Shown piece after piece: positions 9,626-18,229 of a DNA stretch of 50,289 nucleotides. The position numbers and the translations under genes are program-made. The notes beneath the pieces were generated by a model. That model had not been told where the DNA came from and ran no database searches. It saw only the letters and a program-made list of their open reading frames with translations. This DNA is from Candidatus Arthromitus sp. SFB-turkey (GTDB lineage Bacteria > Bacillota > Clostridia > Clostridiales > Clostridiaceae), in the NCBI RefSeq assembly GCF_001655775.1, contig NZ_LXFF01000027.1, positions 1-50,289 on the forward strand. The letters are read 5' to 3'. Every line of letters begins with the position of its first letter. The stretch's first letter is position 1.

Positions 9626-10924
9626 ATGTTAAATATTTTTTTATCTATAGGTATAATAATCATAATTTTATTAAACATATTTTTGATTTTATGTTTCCGA
9701 GAATACATATACAAATTTCAAACAAATAACTATTTAAACAAAATATCAAACATAGAAAACATAATTTCAAAAATTGATTCTAAAATCACGAATTATGTTT
9801 CAAATACTGAAAAAAATCTACGTGATGAAATTAGAAATCAAATTATGGCATTAATAGAAATTTTAAATAATAGGTTAAACGAAATTAATATAAATTTAAA
9901 CTCTTCCATAAATTCATTAAGAAATCAATCAAATATAGATTCGAAAATGAATAGAGATGAACTTTCAAATTCATTTGAAAAAATTTCTACAAACCTTGAA
10001 AAACAATTAAATATTATTAACACCACTCAAAATAATCTTATTATATCTACAGAAAAAAAACTTGATATAATGCGTGATACCGTTGATGAAAAACTTCAGA
10101 AAACTCTTGAAAATAGAATATCAAAATCTTTCGAATTCGTAAGTAAAAGATTAGAATTTGTACATAAAGGAATAGGTGAGATGAACACTCTTGCAGTTTC
10201 AATAAACGATCTTAGAAAAATTTTATCAAACGTAAAAACTAGGGGAATAATAGGAGAATATCAATTAGAAAATATACTTTCTCAAACACTTAATGAAAAT
10301 CAATATTGTAAAAATGTTATAACAAAACAAAACTCAAAAGATAGAGTTGAATTTGCTTTAAAAATACCAACTAAAAATTCTAATGAACAAATACTACTTC
10401 CAATTGATTCAAAATTTCCAATTGAAAACTACGCTAATTTATTAAACGCATATGAAACTTCAAATAAAGAAGAGATTTCAAAATTTTCAAAATTATTAGA
10501 AACATCTATTAAAAAATTTTCAAAAGATATAAGCGAAAAATATATAGATATAAACAACACAACAGACTTTGCAATATTATTTCTTCCAATAGAAAGCCTA
10601 TACTCTGAAATATCTAAAAGAGTACATTTAATAGAATTCATACAAAGAGAATACAAAATAATTATAACTGGTCCTACAACACTATACGCATTATTAAACA
10701 GTTTAAACTTAGCATTTAAAACAATATCCATAGAAAAACATTCGAGCAAAGTTTGGAAAGTATTAGGAGAGGTAAAAAAAGAATTTGAAAGTTTCTCAAA
10801 TATACTAGAAAAAGCAAAAGATAAACTAGAACAGGCAACAAACGATTTAAATTCTCTATCAACAACTAAAACAAAAAAGATACAAAATAAACTTAAAAAC
10901 GTAGAATCTTTACCATACAATTAA
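9626..10924 (+). CDS. rmuC: RmuC family DNA recombination protein
   Basis: RmuC-type proteins carry a PD-(D/E)XK-nuclease-like core and limit certain rearrangements at inverted repeats; the biochemical role is not settled. Here an N-terminal membrane segment (about residues 3-25) precedes a long coiled coil (about 35-200) and the RmuC core with RGIIGEYQLENIL, LPIDSKFP and FAILFLPIESLYSE. The length of 432 aa is normal. ATG follows AAAGGAG. It is divergent from polA and ends in a strong hairpin. Confidence 0.93.
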   Translation: MLNIFLSIGIIIIILLNIFLILCFREYIYKFQTNNYLNKISNIENIISKIDSKITNYVSNTEKNLRDEIRNQIMALIEILNNRLNEININLNSSINSLRNQSNIDSKMNRDELSNSFEKISTNLEKQLNIINTTQNNLIISTEKKLDIMRDTVDEKLQKTLENRISKSFEFVSKRLEFVHKGIGEMNTLAVSINDLRKILSNVKTRGIIGEYQLENILSQTLNENQYCKNVITKQNSKDRVEFALKIPTKNSNEQILLPIDSKFPIENYANLLNAYETSNKEEISKFSKLLETSIKKFSKDISEKYIDINNTTDFAILFLPIESLYSEISKRVHLIEFIQREYKIIITGPTTLYALLNSLNLAFKTISIEKHSSKVWKVLGEVKKEFESFSNILEKAKDKLEQATNDLNSLSTTKTKKIQNKLKNVESLPYN

Positions 10925-10930
10925 AAATTT

Positions 10931-10960
10931 AACATGAGTTCTAATTTTAGAACTCATGTT
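10931..10960. terminator. Bidirectional terminator between rmuC and the 54-aa gene
   Basis: A near-perfect 14-bp stem (AACATGAGTTCTAA with its complement, 10931-10944 and 10947-10960) is followed by T-runs. It terminates rmuC and can also end the minus-strand small gene at 10974. Confidence 0.88.
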
Positions 10961-10973
10961 TTTATATGTACAC

Positions 10974-11138
10974 TTAATTGTGAAAAAATGAACATTCCTC
11001 AAGTTCCTTTAAAATACTATTTGGTATTTCTCCATATATTTTACATTCATTGTTTTCACCTCTATTTTTACAATCATAACAATTAATGCTTCTTATTATA
11101 ACATCAATATTATTGTTAATTATGTCATTATTGTTCAC
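10974..11138 (-). CDS. Small Cys-rich protein, 54 aa
   Basis: A short gene of 54 codons starting at GTG behind a GAGGGGTG ribosome site. Four cysteines are arranged as CxxC (residues 20 and 23), C32 and C49, with YGEIPNSILKEL between the last two. The arrangement resembles small clostridial proteins thought to bind zinc or an iron-sulfur centre; I cannot name the family. The strong ribosome site and the terminator placed just past the stop support it as real. It is alone on its strand, between the NTPase-like gene at 11239 and rmuC. Confidence 0.72.
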   Translation of the reverse strand: MNNNDIINNNIDVIIRSINCYDCKNRGENNECKIYGEIPNSILKELEECSFFHN

Positions 11139-11238
11139 TTAGACACCCCTCAAAATTATAATAACTTAAAACACAAATAAACTCTTCATCAACAACTTAA
11201 AAATATTATACTATATTAATTTTAAAAAATTTGTTTTT

Positions 11239-12900
11239 TTATGCCTTAAATTTGCAAATATTTTTCTTAATTTCTTCAAATATCCATTCCAAATTTATAT
11301 TTTCAAAAGTATATTCTATAAAATCTTTATTCCTATCAAGCTCATTTTCAAAATATATAAGCGTGTAATATTCCTGATTATTTTGTGGCACAAAATTAAT
11401 TACATTGTTAAATAATTCATTAAATTTATACTTTACATTATTAAAAAGCTCTTCTACATTTTCTAAAAATATAAACTTAACATTGAACTTTTCAATTAAA
11501 ACTTTTAAATCAATTAAAGCTTGTTTAATTTCATTACTTAAACTAAAATACTCTAAATTAAAATATGAATTTATATTATTTAAAATTATGTTTACAAGTC
11601 TATCAAAATATTTTTTTATATCCAAAAATTCCTCATCATCTATAGTATCATACAAATTATAAAACTCACTTACAAATAAAAAATATTTAAAATTATAATT
11701 ATAAAATTCAAAATCTCTTAAAGAATTATAACTATACATTAAATTAAAAAGCTTATTTTTAAATATCTCATTCTCTATTAAAATCTCTTTAAAATCTTTT
11801 ATAACACAAAAATAATTTATAGCGTTATCCATATTAACATTTGAATAAATTATTCTAATATTTAAATTATCTATTATAGAAAAATCTCTTACTCCTATAA
11901 TATCAAACAATTCTAAACTAAATTTTAAAAGCCCTATAACATCCTTAATATTATTTGAACATATAATTTCAAACAAATTACACTTTAAATTACTTTCATA
12001 TTCTTCCTGTGTATAACTAACTTTTATATTTAATTTTTTCAAAATTCCTACAAAGTTTTTCAAATTAGAATAACAACTTATATTATTAAACAAGTCTTTA
12101 ACAATATTAAGTTCATTTTTTAATTTACTTAATAAGAAGTCCTCAACAACTAAATTTTTTATACAAAAACTTCCATCTTCACATATAGAAATAAATTCAT
12201 CTTCAAGTTTTTTAAATGATTCCAAAATACTCTCATTAAAATCTTTATTTTCCCTTAAAATATGTTTACCTAAAAAATAATTTTTCGTAATTTTTAACCA
12301 CATATCTATATGATTTAAATTATTAATAACTACAGAAAATAAAATAAACTTATCCATATAGAAAAATCTAGAATATACATCTTCAAAAGTATTAGTTACT
12401 TCTTTTAGGTTACTACCTAAAATATTTAAAATATCATCTTTATAATCATTTAAATTTTCACATAAAGCAAAATGAGAAATTTTATCTTTTGTAAAATCTC
12501 TTATATTCACAATTAAAAACTTATTTTTTGAATTAGTTATTCTATCTAAATAACTTTTAAATTTTAATAATTTAAAATTAATTTTTCCAAAAAAATCATT
12601 TAAATAAAATATCTGAGCTTTATCACCTAAATAAATTTCATCTAATTCATCCACGCAACTTATTTTAAAAACACTCAAATCTAAATTTTCATTACCATAA
12701 AAAAACCTATAAATAACTTCAATACAAATCTCTTCTCTAATTTTGTTATCAAATCCATAAACAATCAAAACATTTTCATTACGAATTTTATTCAAAAATT
12801 TATCAAATAAATAACTCTCACTACAACCAAATAATTTATTCCTAAAACTACCATTTTTTATATTAAAAATGATTTCCTCACTTATATTAAACTTAAACAT
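11239..12900 (-). CDS. Degenerate nSTAND3-like NTPase, 553 aa
   Basis: The first 140 residues match what I know of the nSTAND3 family of STAND NTPases: NVLIVYG at 43-49 in the place of the P-loop strand, VFKISCVDELDEIY, QIFYLNDFFG (96-105) in the Walker B position, and SKNKFLIVNIRDF. The Walker A has become GFDNKIREE with no GK(S/T), and the acidic Walker B pair is Asn-Asp, so nucleotide hydrolysis is unlikely. The remaining 400 residues are helical and unrecognised, with no obvious N-terminal effector domain. STAND proteins often serve in defence or signalling; here that is inference only. The ribosome site is weak. It lies downstream of the acyltransferase gene on the same strand, separated by a terminator. 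Confidence 0.55.
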   Translation of the reverse strand: MFKFNISEEIIFNIKNGSFRNKLFGCSESYLFDKFLNKIRNENVLIVYGFDNKIREEICIEVIYRFFYGNENLDLSVFKISCVDELDEIYLGDKAQIFYLNDFFGKINFKLLKFKSYLDRITNSKNKFLIVNIRDFTKDKISHFALCENLNDYKDDILNILGSNLKEVTNTFEDVYSRFFYMDKFILFSVVINNLNHIDMWLKITKNYFLGKHILRENKDFNESILESFKKLEDEFISICEDGSFCIKNLVVEDFLLSKLKNELNIVKDLFNNISCYSNLKNFVGILKKLNIKVSYTQEEYESNLKCNLFEIICSNNIKDVIGLLKFSLELFDIIGVRDFSIIDNLNIRIIYSNVNMDNAINYFCVIKDFKEILIENEIFKNKLFNLMYSYNSLRDFEFYNYNFKYFLFVSEFYNLYDTIDDEEFLDIKKYFDRLVNIILNNINSYFNLEYFSLSNEIKQALIDLKVLIEKFNVKFIFLENVEELFNNVKYKFNELFNNVINFVPQNNQEYYTLIYFENELDRNKDFIEYTFENINLEWIFEEIKKNICKFKA

Positions 12901-12990
12901 ATTATCTCAAAATACCTTCTATAATTTCGCAAAAATGTAACTTCTAATTGATTTCATTAAATTAATTTAACATATTTCAAAAAAAAAATA

Positions 12991-13016
12991 AACACTTATA
13001 AAACCATATAAGTGTT
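12991..13016 (-). terminator. Terminator after the acyltransferase gene
   Basis: A 10-bp perfect stem (AACACTTATA at 12991-13000 with TATAAGTGTT at 13007-13016) is followed on the minus strand by a T-rich run, just past the stop at 13022. Confidence 0.8.
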
Positions 13017-13021
13017 CATTT

Positions 13022-14053
13022 TTAAATTCTATGTATTAACATTTTAACAAAATTTATACTTAAAACTAAAGGAGTAATAACAATAATTAAAATTAAAGTG
13101 TATATAATTCCAACTAAATTCAAATTTATTCCATTTAAAAATTCACCACTCAATATAAAACTAAATACACCTTCATTATAAAGTATGTAATAAATAGGCA
13201 TATGAAAAGCAAAATAATACAATGAATTTCTACCAATAAACCTTAAAATATTTATCCATTTTAAAATATAAGATAAAAACAAATAAGTAAATACCCCTGT
13301 TAAACTTATAAATACATGAAAAAGATATGATATTAAAGCGATCCAAAAACCAAAGTCGTAATATATAATATCTGCATGCTCTATTAAATTAAATAAATTC
13401 ATAACATTAATTGTTATAGATACAACAAAAACTAAAAATAAATTTTTAAAAAAATGTAAAAAATCTCTATTTGAATATGTAACAACATTTGCAAATAAAT
13501 CCCCAATGAAATAATAAATAATAAAATACAAAGAGGCATCAAAGCTCCAAGGAAGAGTATACAAAGATCCTGTAGTCCTAAAAATTACGACTCCAATAAA
13601 TCCAAATACAAATACTAAAATAAAAATTACATAATTATTAAATATACATTTCAAAACATAATAAATAATTTCTACAGTAAAAAACGAAGTTAAAAACCAT
13701 AATGGTACATTAATATAAATTTTATTTCTTTTAGATATTAAAAGAGAATTCGCTATATCTAAAACATCATAACTCTCCCCCAAATATCTGTTATATAAAA
13801 TATATACAATAGATGACAATATTCCTAAAATAAAATAAGGAACAAGAACTCTTTTTATTTTTTTCTTTAAATAATCCCAAAATGAATTAATTAAATGAGC
13901 ATCTCTATATAAAAAACCACCAACAAAATAAAATATAGCTAATTGAAATGAAAAAATATAAGAATATATCTCTCCTTTAATCGGCATATGTCCAAGTATA
14001 ACAAAAAACACACCAAAAGCCTTAAATACATCTATAAAGTCAAATCGTCTCAA
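13022..14053 (-). CDS. Acyltransferase 3 family membrane protein
   Basis: A multi-pass membrane protein of 343 aa with the acyltransferase-3 signature: RFDFIDVFKAFGVFFVILGH at the N-terminus holds the conserved His, followed by YFVGGFLY and a basic loop before KRVLVPYFILG. About ten hydrophobic segments follow. Family members transfer acyl groups to cell-surface sugars or peptidoglycan; the substrate cannot be told here. The start is TTG behind AAGGATG. It has its own terminator and probably its own promoter. Confidence 0.85.
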   Translation of the reverse strand: MRRFDFIDVFKAFGVFFVILGHMPIKGEIYSYIFSFQLAIFYFVGGFLYRDAHLINSFWDYLKKKIKRVLVPYFILGILSSIVYILYNRYLGESYDVLDIANSLLISKRNKIYINVPLWFLTSFFTVEIIYYVLKCIFNNYVIFILVFVFGFIGVVIFRTTGSLYTLPWSFDASLYFIIYYFIGDLFANVVTYSNRDFLHFFKNLFLVFVVSITINVMNLFNLIEHADIIYYDFGFWIALISYLFHVFISLTGVFTYLFLSYILKWINILRFIGRNSLYYFAFHMPIYYILYNEGVFSFILSGEFLNGINLNLVGIIYTLILIIVITPLVLSINFVKMLIHRI

Positions 14054-14101
14054 ATTTTAATCATCCTTAATCTATTTTAAAAACTCTTCTTAAAAAATAA
14101 A

Positions 14102-14133
14102 AATGCAATACTAACTAATTATAGTATTACATT
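14102..14133 (-). terminator. Terminator after the amidohydrolase gene
   Basis: An imperfect hairpin (AATACTA with TAGTATT, extended by AATG/CATT) with a short T tract on the minus strand lies just past the stop at 14151. Confidence 0.55.
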
Positions 14134-14150
14134 TTTAATTTTTATTATAA

Positions 14151-15311
14151 CTACAATCTATGTACAATCTCACCATTAATTATAGTATATAAACATTTTG
14201 AATCAGAAAATAATGCACTTTTATCAAAAATTACAATATCTGCATCTTTTCCTTTTTCAATACTTCCAACTTTATCTTGTATATTTACAATTTCAGCTGC
14301 ATTAATTGTAATTGCTTTAAGAGCATCTAGTTCGCTTAATCCTGTATTTTTAGTTGCAAGCCCTGCACAAATTGGAAGATATTCTTGCTCTATTACTGGA
14401 TGATCAGTAACTATAGCAACCTTTACTCCTTTATTTATTAAAACAGATGGTGTATCAAAAGTTTTATTTCCTAATTCTATTTTTGATGCGTGAGTCATTG
14501 TAGGACCAACTATAGCTGGAAAACCTGACTCTTTTATTTTATCTGCAATTAAATGTCCTTCAGTGCAGTGATCTAAAGTTAAATCTAAATCAAATTCTTT
14601 TGCAATTCGTATAGCTGTTAAAATATCATCTGCCCTATGACAATGAGCTTTTAAAGGAATTTCTTTCTTAAGAACAGGTATCATAGCTTCATATTTTAAA
14701 TTAAATTCTGTAAATACTTCATTTTTTGATTCTGCTTTTTCCTTTTTAGCTAAATAATTTTTTGACTCCACTATTAAACTTCTTAAAAGCGCCGCAGTCC
14801 CCATACGAGTCATTGGCATTTTAGATTTTGAATTGTAAACCCTCTTTGGATTTTCTCCAAATGCTACTTTCATACCTATAGGATTTTTAACAACCATTTC
14901 ATCTATACAAGTTCCATAAGTTTTAAACGCTCCAAATGTTCCACCACAAACATTTGCACTTCCAGGTCCAGAAACAACTACAGTAACCCCTCCTTCTCTA
15001 GCATGCTTAAAACTAATATCCATAGGATTTATTCCATCTATTCCTCTCATGTGCGGAGTTATTGGATCTGTCATTTCATTTCCATCAGCTCCTTCAAATC
15101 CCATTCCCCATTCATACAATCCCATATGTCCATGTACATCAATAAATCCTGGATAAACAAATTCTCCATTAAGTTTTATAACTTCCTCATTATTTATAGG
15201 TGATAAATCATTTCCAATCTCAACTATTTTACCTTTATCTATTCTTATATCTCCAGAATTTAAAATTCCAAAATTACTCATAGTATAAACTTTACCATTT
15301 TTAATTAACAT
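14151..15311 (-). CDS. Amidohydrolase family metal enzyme
   Basis: A 386-aa TIM-barrel amidohydrolase with binuclear-metal ligands in order: HGHM (residues about 61-63), Lys in PLKAHCH, His in LDHCTEGH, and Asp in VTDHPV. The beta-sandwich pieces at both ends (LIKNGKVYTM; GKDADIVIFD) are typical. Members hydrolyse amide or ring bonds such as imidazolonepropionate or dipeptides; the true substrate is unknown. ATG start behind GGAGGG. It is 29 bp downstream of the TspO-like gene, with which it is probably transcribed. Confidence 0.88.
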   Translation of the reverse strand: MLIKNGKVYTMSNFGILNSGDIRIDKGKIVEIGNDLSPINNEEVIKLNGEFVYPGFIDVHGHMGLYEWGMGFEGADGNEMTDPITPHMRGIDGINPMDISFKHAREGGVTVVVSGPGSANVCGGTFGAFKTYGTCIDEMVVKNPIGMKVAFGENPKRVYNSKSKMPMTRMGTAALLRSLIVESKNYLAKKEKAESKNEVFTEFNLKYEAMIPVLKKEIPLKAHCHRADDILTAIRIAKEFDLDLTLDHCTEGHLIADKIKESGFPAIVGPTMTHASKIELGNKTFDTPSVLINKGVKVAIVTDHPVIEQEYLPICAGLATKNTGLSELDALKAITINAAEIVNIQDKVGSIEKGKDADIVIFDKSALFSDSKCLYTIINGEIVHRL

Positions 15312-15340
15312 CTCAAATCCCTCCTATATATAACTAATTT

Positions 15341-15817
15341 TTACATTTCATTATACACCCATATAAAATAATTTAATAGTCCTGCATAACTTAACCATAA
15401 TAAATATATCAAAATAATTAATGATGCAATTTTTGAATTTTTAAAAAACCTTATTCCTAAATAAATACATAAAACAATTAAAACTATTATTATTAAAAAA
15501 CCTATGCCATAAAGTCTTTGTGCAAAAAATATATAACTCCATGAAAAATTTATAAACATTGATATAAAATATATTAAAAAATCTCTTCCACCTTTTTTAT
15601 AATTTAAAAAAATTGCAACAGCCAGTAAAAAATATAAAATACTCCAAACTATCGGAAACACAATACTAGGTGGTGAAAACCAAGGTTTTTCTAAAGAATT
15701 ATATACTAACTTTTGATCTCCTGAAAGTAAGCTTGATATGTATCCTCCCAAAAAATTAAATATTAAAATAAAAATCAAAACTCTTAAATTATTTAATTTT
15801 TCTTTCACAAATATCAC
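15341..15817 (-). CDS. TspO/MBR family membrane protein
   Basis: Five transmembrane segments in about 158 aa and the signature LEKPWFSPPSIVFPIVWSILY are those of TspO/peripheral benzodiazepine receptor homologues, which bind porphyrins and similar ligands. The conserved Trp residues are present. The start is a GTG; 15817 or the GTG three codons later at 15808 are both possible, the latter being better spaced from AAAGGTAG. It lies after a terminator and before the amidohydrolase gene. Confidence 0.9.
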   Translation of the reverse strand: MIFVKEKLNNLRVLIFILIFNFLGGYISSLLSGDQKLVYNSLEKPWFSPPSIVFPIVWSILYFLLAVAIFLNYKKGGRDFLIYFISMFINFSWSYIFFAQRLYGIGFLIIIVLIVLCIYLGIRFFKNSKIASLIILIYLLWLSYAGLLNYFIWVYNEM

Positions 15818-15871
15818 TACCTTTTTTTATTTTTTAATATATTATTATAATCTAATTGCTTTTATACAAAA

Positions 15872-15903
15872 AAATAATTGGAAGCTAAACCTCCCAATTA
15901 TTT
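15872..15903 (-). terminator. Terminator after the rhomboid-like gene
   Basis: A 10-bp stem (AAATAATTGG at 15872-15881 with CCAATTATTT at 15894-15903) lies directly past the stop at 15906. On the minus strand the 3' arm runs into a weak A/T tract. Confidence 0.55.
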
Positions 15904-15905
15904 TT

Positions 15906-16709
15906 TTATTCTCTATGTTCATGATTAAATATATGTTCACTACAATATTCATAACTTCCATTACATTTAGAACAATATCTAAACTCTAAATTTTCATCAT
16001 CTTTTTCAGTCTTTTTACATTCACAACATCTATGTCTTGAAATTTTAGAATCTTCAAATTTTAAAACCTTGGACTCAAAAACTTGTCTCCTTTTTGTAGC
16101 TTTAATTCCACTTTTTGTATTTTTCAAAAAATATGGCAAAAAGAATATTAAAAAATTTAAAATTGGAGCAATTACTATAAATTTAATTTGCCAAAAACTA
16201 GTTGTAAAGAATTTATAACCTAATATAGTCAAAGTAACTATAGCTAAATATTTCATTTTTATTGGAAAAACCATAAATAAATATAACATATGATCTGGAT
16301 TTAAAACTGCATAAGCCAAAAATAAAGACATATTTAAATCTGAAACTCCAACAACTGGTATATTAAATATCATTGCTGTTACACTACTTATCAATACCCC
16401 TGAAAAATAATATAAATTAAATTTAAATGTTCCCCAATAATTTTCAAGTTCTCTACCAATATAAAAATAGAACATCAATACAAATATTAAAAAGAATGGA
16501 TTAAAAGTTGGAGGTATAAAAATATAACTTATAACTCTCCAAATCTCTCCTTGAAGCACACGACTAGGAATAAGTGCAAGTGCTAAAGACAAATTAATGT
16601 TTCCAAACATAGATAATAAATAAACCAAAATATTCGCAGAAATTATTACAAACATTAAGTTTTTAATTCCAAAGTTTCTGTACTTATGTTTAATTTTTGA
16701 AGCCTTCAT
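15906..16709 (-). CDS. Rhomboid-like membrane protein with C-terminal zinc-ribbon-like tail
   Basis: About six membrane segments between residues 15 and 195 resemble the rhomboid/Derlin fold, including GEIWRVISYIFIPP and LSLFLAYAVLNPD-like text (residues MSLFLAYAVLNPD). The usual GxSG active-site motif is not intact (GVSD instead) and I see no catalytic His in the expected helix, so it is probably a non-proteolytic relative. The cytosolic tail holds CCEC, CSKC and a CSEH/HEH cluster, suggesting bound zinc. ATG start behind AAGGAGG, 43 bp downstream of pepD. Homologues of this layout are common in Clostridia. Confidence 0.75.
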   Translation of the reverse strand: MKASKIKHKYRNFGIKNLMFVIISANILVYLLSMFGNINLSLALALIPSRVLQGEIWRVISYIFIPPTFNPFFLIFVLMFYFYIGRELENYWGTFKFNLYYFSGVLISSVTAMIFNIPVVGVSDLNMSLFLAYAVLNPDHMLYLFMVFPIKMKYLAIVTLTILGYKFFTTSFWQIKFIVIAPILNFLIFFLPYFLKNTKSGIKATKRRQVFESKVLKFEDSKISRHRCCECKKTEKDDENLEFRYCSKCNGSYEYCSEHIFNHEHRE

Positions 16710-16752
16710 AAAAAGCCTCCTTCCTGAAACTAGCTATCACATTATAACAAAA

Positions 16753-18207
16753 CTACTTTATATCAGATAATATTGCCTTTAAAAATTCCCAAACTTTTTT
16801 TGTTGAACCTATAGAAACCCATTCACCTGGAGTATGATTATCTTTAATGATTGGACCAAAGGATACCATATCAAGATGTGGTAATTTTTCCTTTATAAGT
16901 CCACATTCAACTCCTGCATGAATAGCATAAACTTCCATTTCATCATTAAACATTTTTTTATAAACTCTTTGAGCAATCTCTCTAATTTCTGAATTTTTAT
17001 CATATTCCCAACCTGGATATGATGCAGATTCTTTTGTTACAGCTCTAAAAGCACGACTTAAAACATCTATTTCCCTAACAACATTATATTTTGCAGAATC
17101 TATAGAACTTCTAATAGCATTTTTAAAAATTACAGTATCTCCATCATATTCAATAACTCCAAAATTATTAGAAGTTATAACCAAATCTTTTATAGCAATA
17201 CTTTGAGTTTTTACTCCATTTGGAATTAAGTACATTAAATCTATTAAATCTTTAGAATCTTTAACTGTAATCATATTATTTTTTAAAGGTTTATCATTTT
17301 TAGAAACTATAACATTAAATTCTTCTTCACATTCTAACTCTTTTTTTATAACTTCTTCTACAGATTTAACAGCTAAAATTATATTGTCAACATCACTAGA
17401 ATCAACAGCTATTTGACAATCTGCTTCCCTTGGAATTGCATTATCTTTAGCACCACCGCTTAAAGATACAATATTTATGTTAGTATAATTTTTCTCTATA
17501 TTTATCAAAATTCTTCCAAGTATTTTATTTGCATTTCCTCTTTCTTTATTAATATCAATTCCAGAATGTCCACCTTTTAATCCTCTTACTTTTATTGTAA
17601 CAATCTCTCCTTGAATCTCTTCATGATTAACCTTTTTTGTCACAGAAGCTCTAAGTCCTCCAGAACAACTCACTAAAAGTTTAGAGTCATATGTTGAATC
17701 AATATTTATTAAATATTTACCTCTAAAAAAACTAGGATCAAAAGTTTTAGCACCATTCATAGAAGTTTCTTCATCAACAGTTATTAAAGCTTCTATTTCA
17801 GGGTGAGGTATATCTTTTGATGCCATAAGTGCCATTATATATGCTACAGCTATACCATTATCTGCTCCTAATGTTGTATCTGTTGCATAAATTTTTCCAT
17901 CAATAACTCTAAGTTTTAAAGGATCTTTTTTAAAATCGTGTATTGTTCCCTCATTTTTTTCACAAACCATATCCATATGACCTTGTAAAATAACAGTTTT
18001 TCCATTTTCATATCCAGGTGTTGCTTTCTTTCTCATATAAATATTTAAATTTTCATCTTGTACTACTTCTAAATTCAATGTTTTTGCAAAATTTAATAAA
18101 TAATCACTAATTTGTTTTTCTTCCTTAGATGCTCTTGGAATTTTACTTATATCCTCAAAATATTTTAAAACCTCTTTAGGCTCGATATTTTCTAAAACCC
18201 TACTCAT
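16753..18207 (-). CDS. pepD: Aminoacyl-histidine dipeptidase (peptidase M20)
   Basis: A cytosolic dinuclear zinc peptidase that splits Xaa-His and other dipeptides. Visible motifs are LQGHMDMVCEKN (metal His and catalytic Asp), LGADNGIAVAY (bridging Asp), TVDEETSMNGA (catalytic Glu pair), the lid domain starting about residue 200, and HAGVECG near the C-terminus. Its 484 aa match the PepD family. ATG behind AAGGAG, 22 bp downstream of the S1-domain gene. It fits an organism that lives on peptides. Confidence 0.95.
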   Translation of the reverse strand: MSRVLENIEPKEVLKYFEDISKIPRASKEEKQISDYLLNFAKTLNLEVVQDENLNIYMRKKATPGYENGKTVILQGHMDMVCEKNEGTIHDFKKDPLKLRVIDGKIYATDTTLGADNGIAVAYIMALMASKDIPHPEIEALITVDEETSMNGAKTFDPSFFRGKYLINIDSTYDSKLLVSCSGGLRASVTKKVNHEEIQGEIVTIKVRGLKGGHSGIDINKERGNANKILGRILINIEKNYTNINIVSLSGGAKDNAIPREADCQIAVDSSDVDNIILAVKSVEEVIKKELECEEEFNVIVSKNDKPLKNNMITVKDSKDLIDLMYLIPNGVKTQSIAIKDLVITSNNFGVIEYDGDTVIFKNAIRSSIDSAKYNVVREIDVLSRAFRAVTKESASYPGWEYDKNSEIREIAQRVYKKMFNDEMEVYAIHAGVECGLIKEKLPHLDMVSFGPIIKDNHTPGEWVSIGSTKKVWEFLKAILSDIK

Positions 18208-18229
18208 AATATAAATTCTCCTTAAACAA

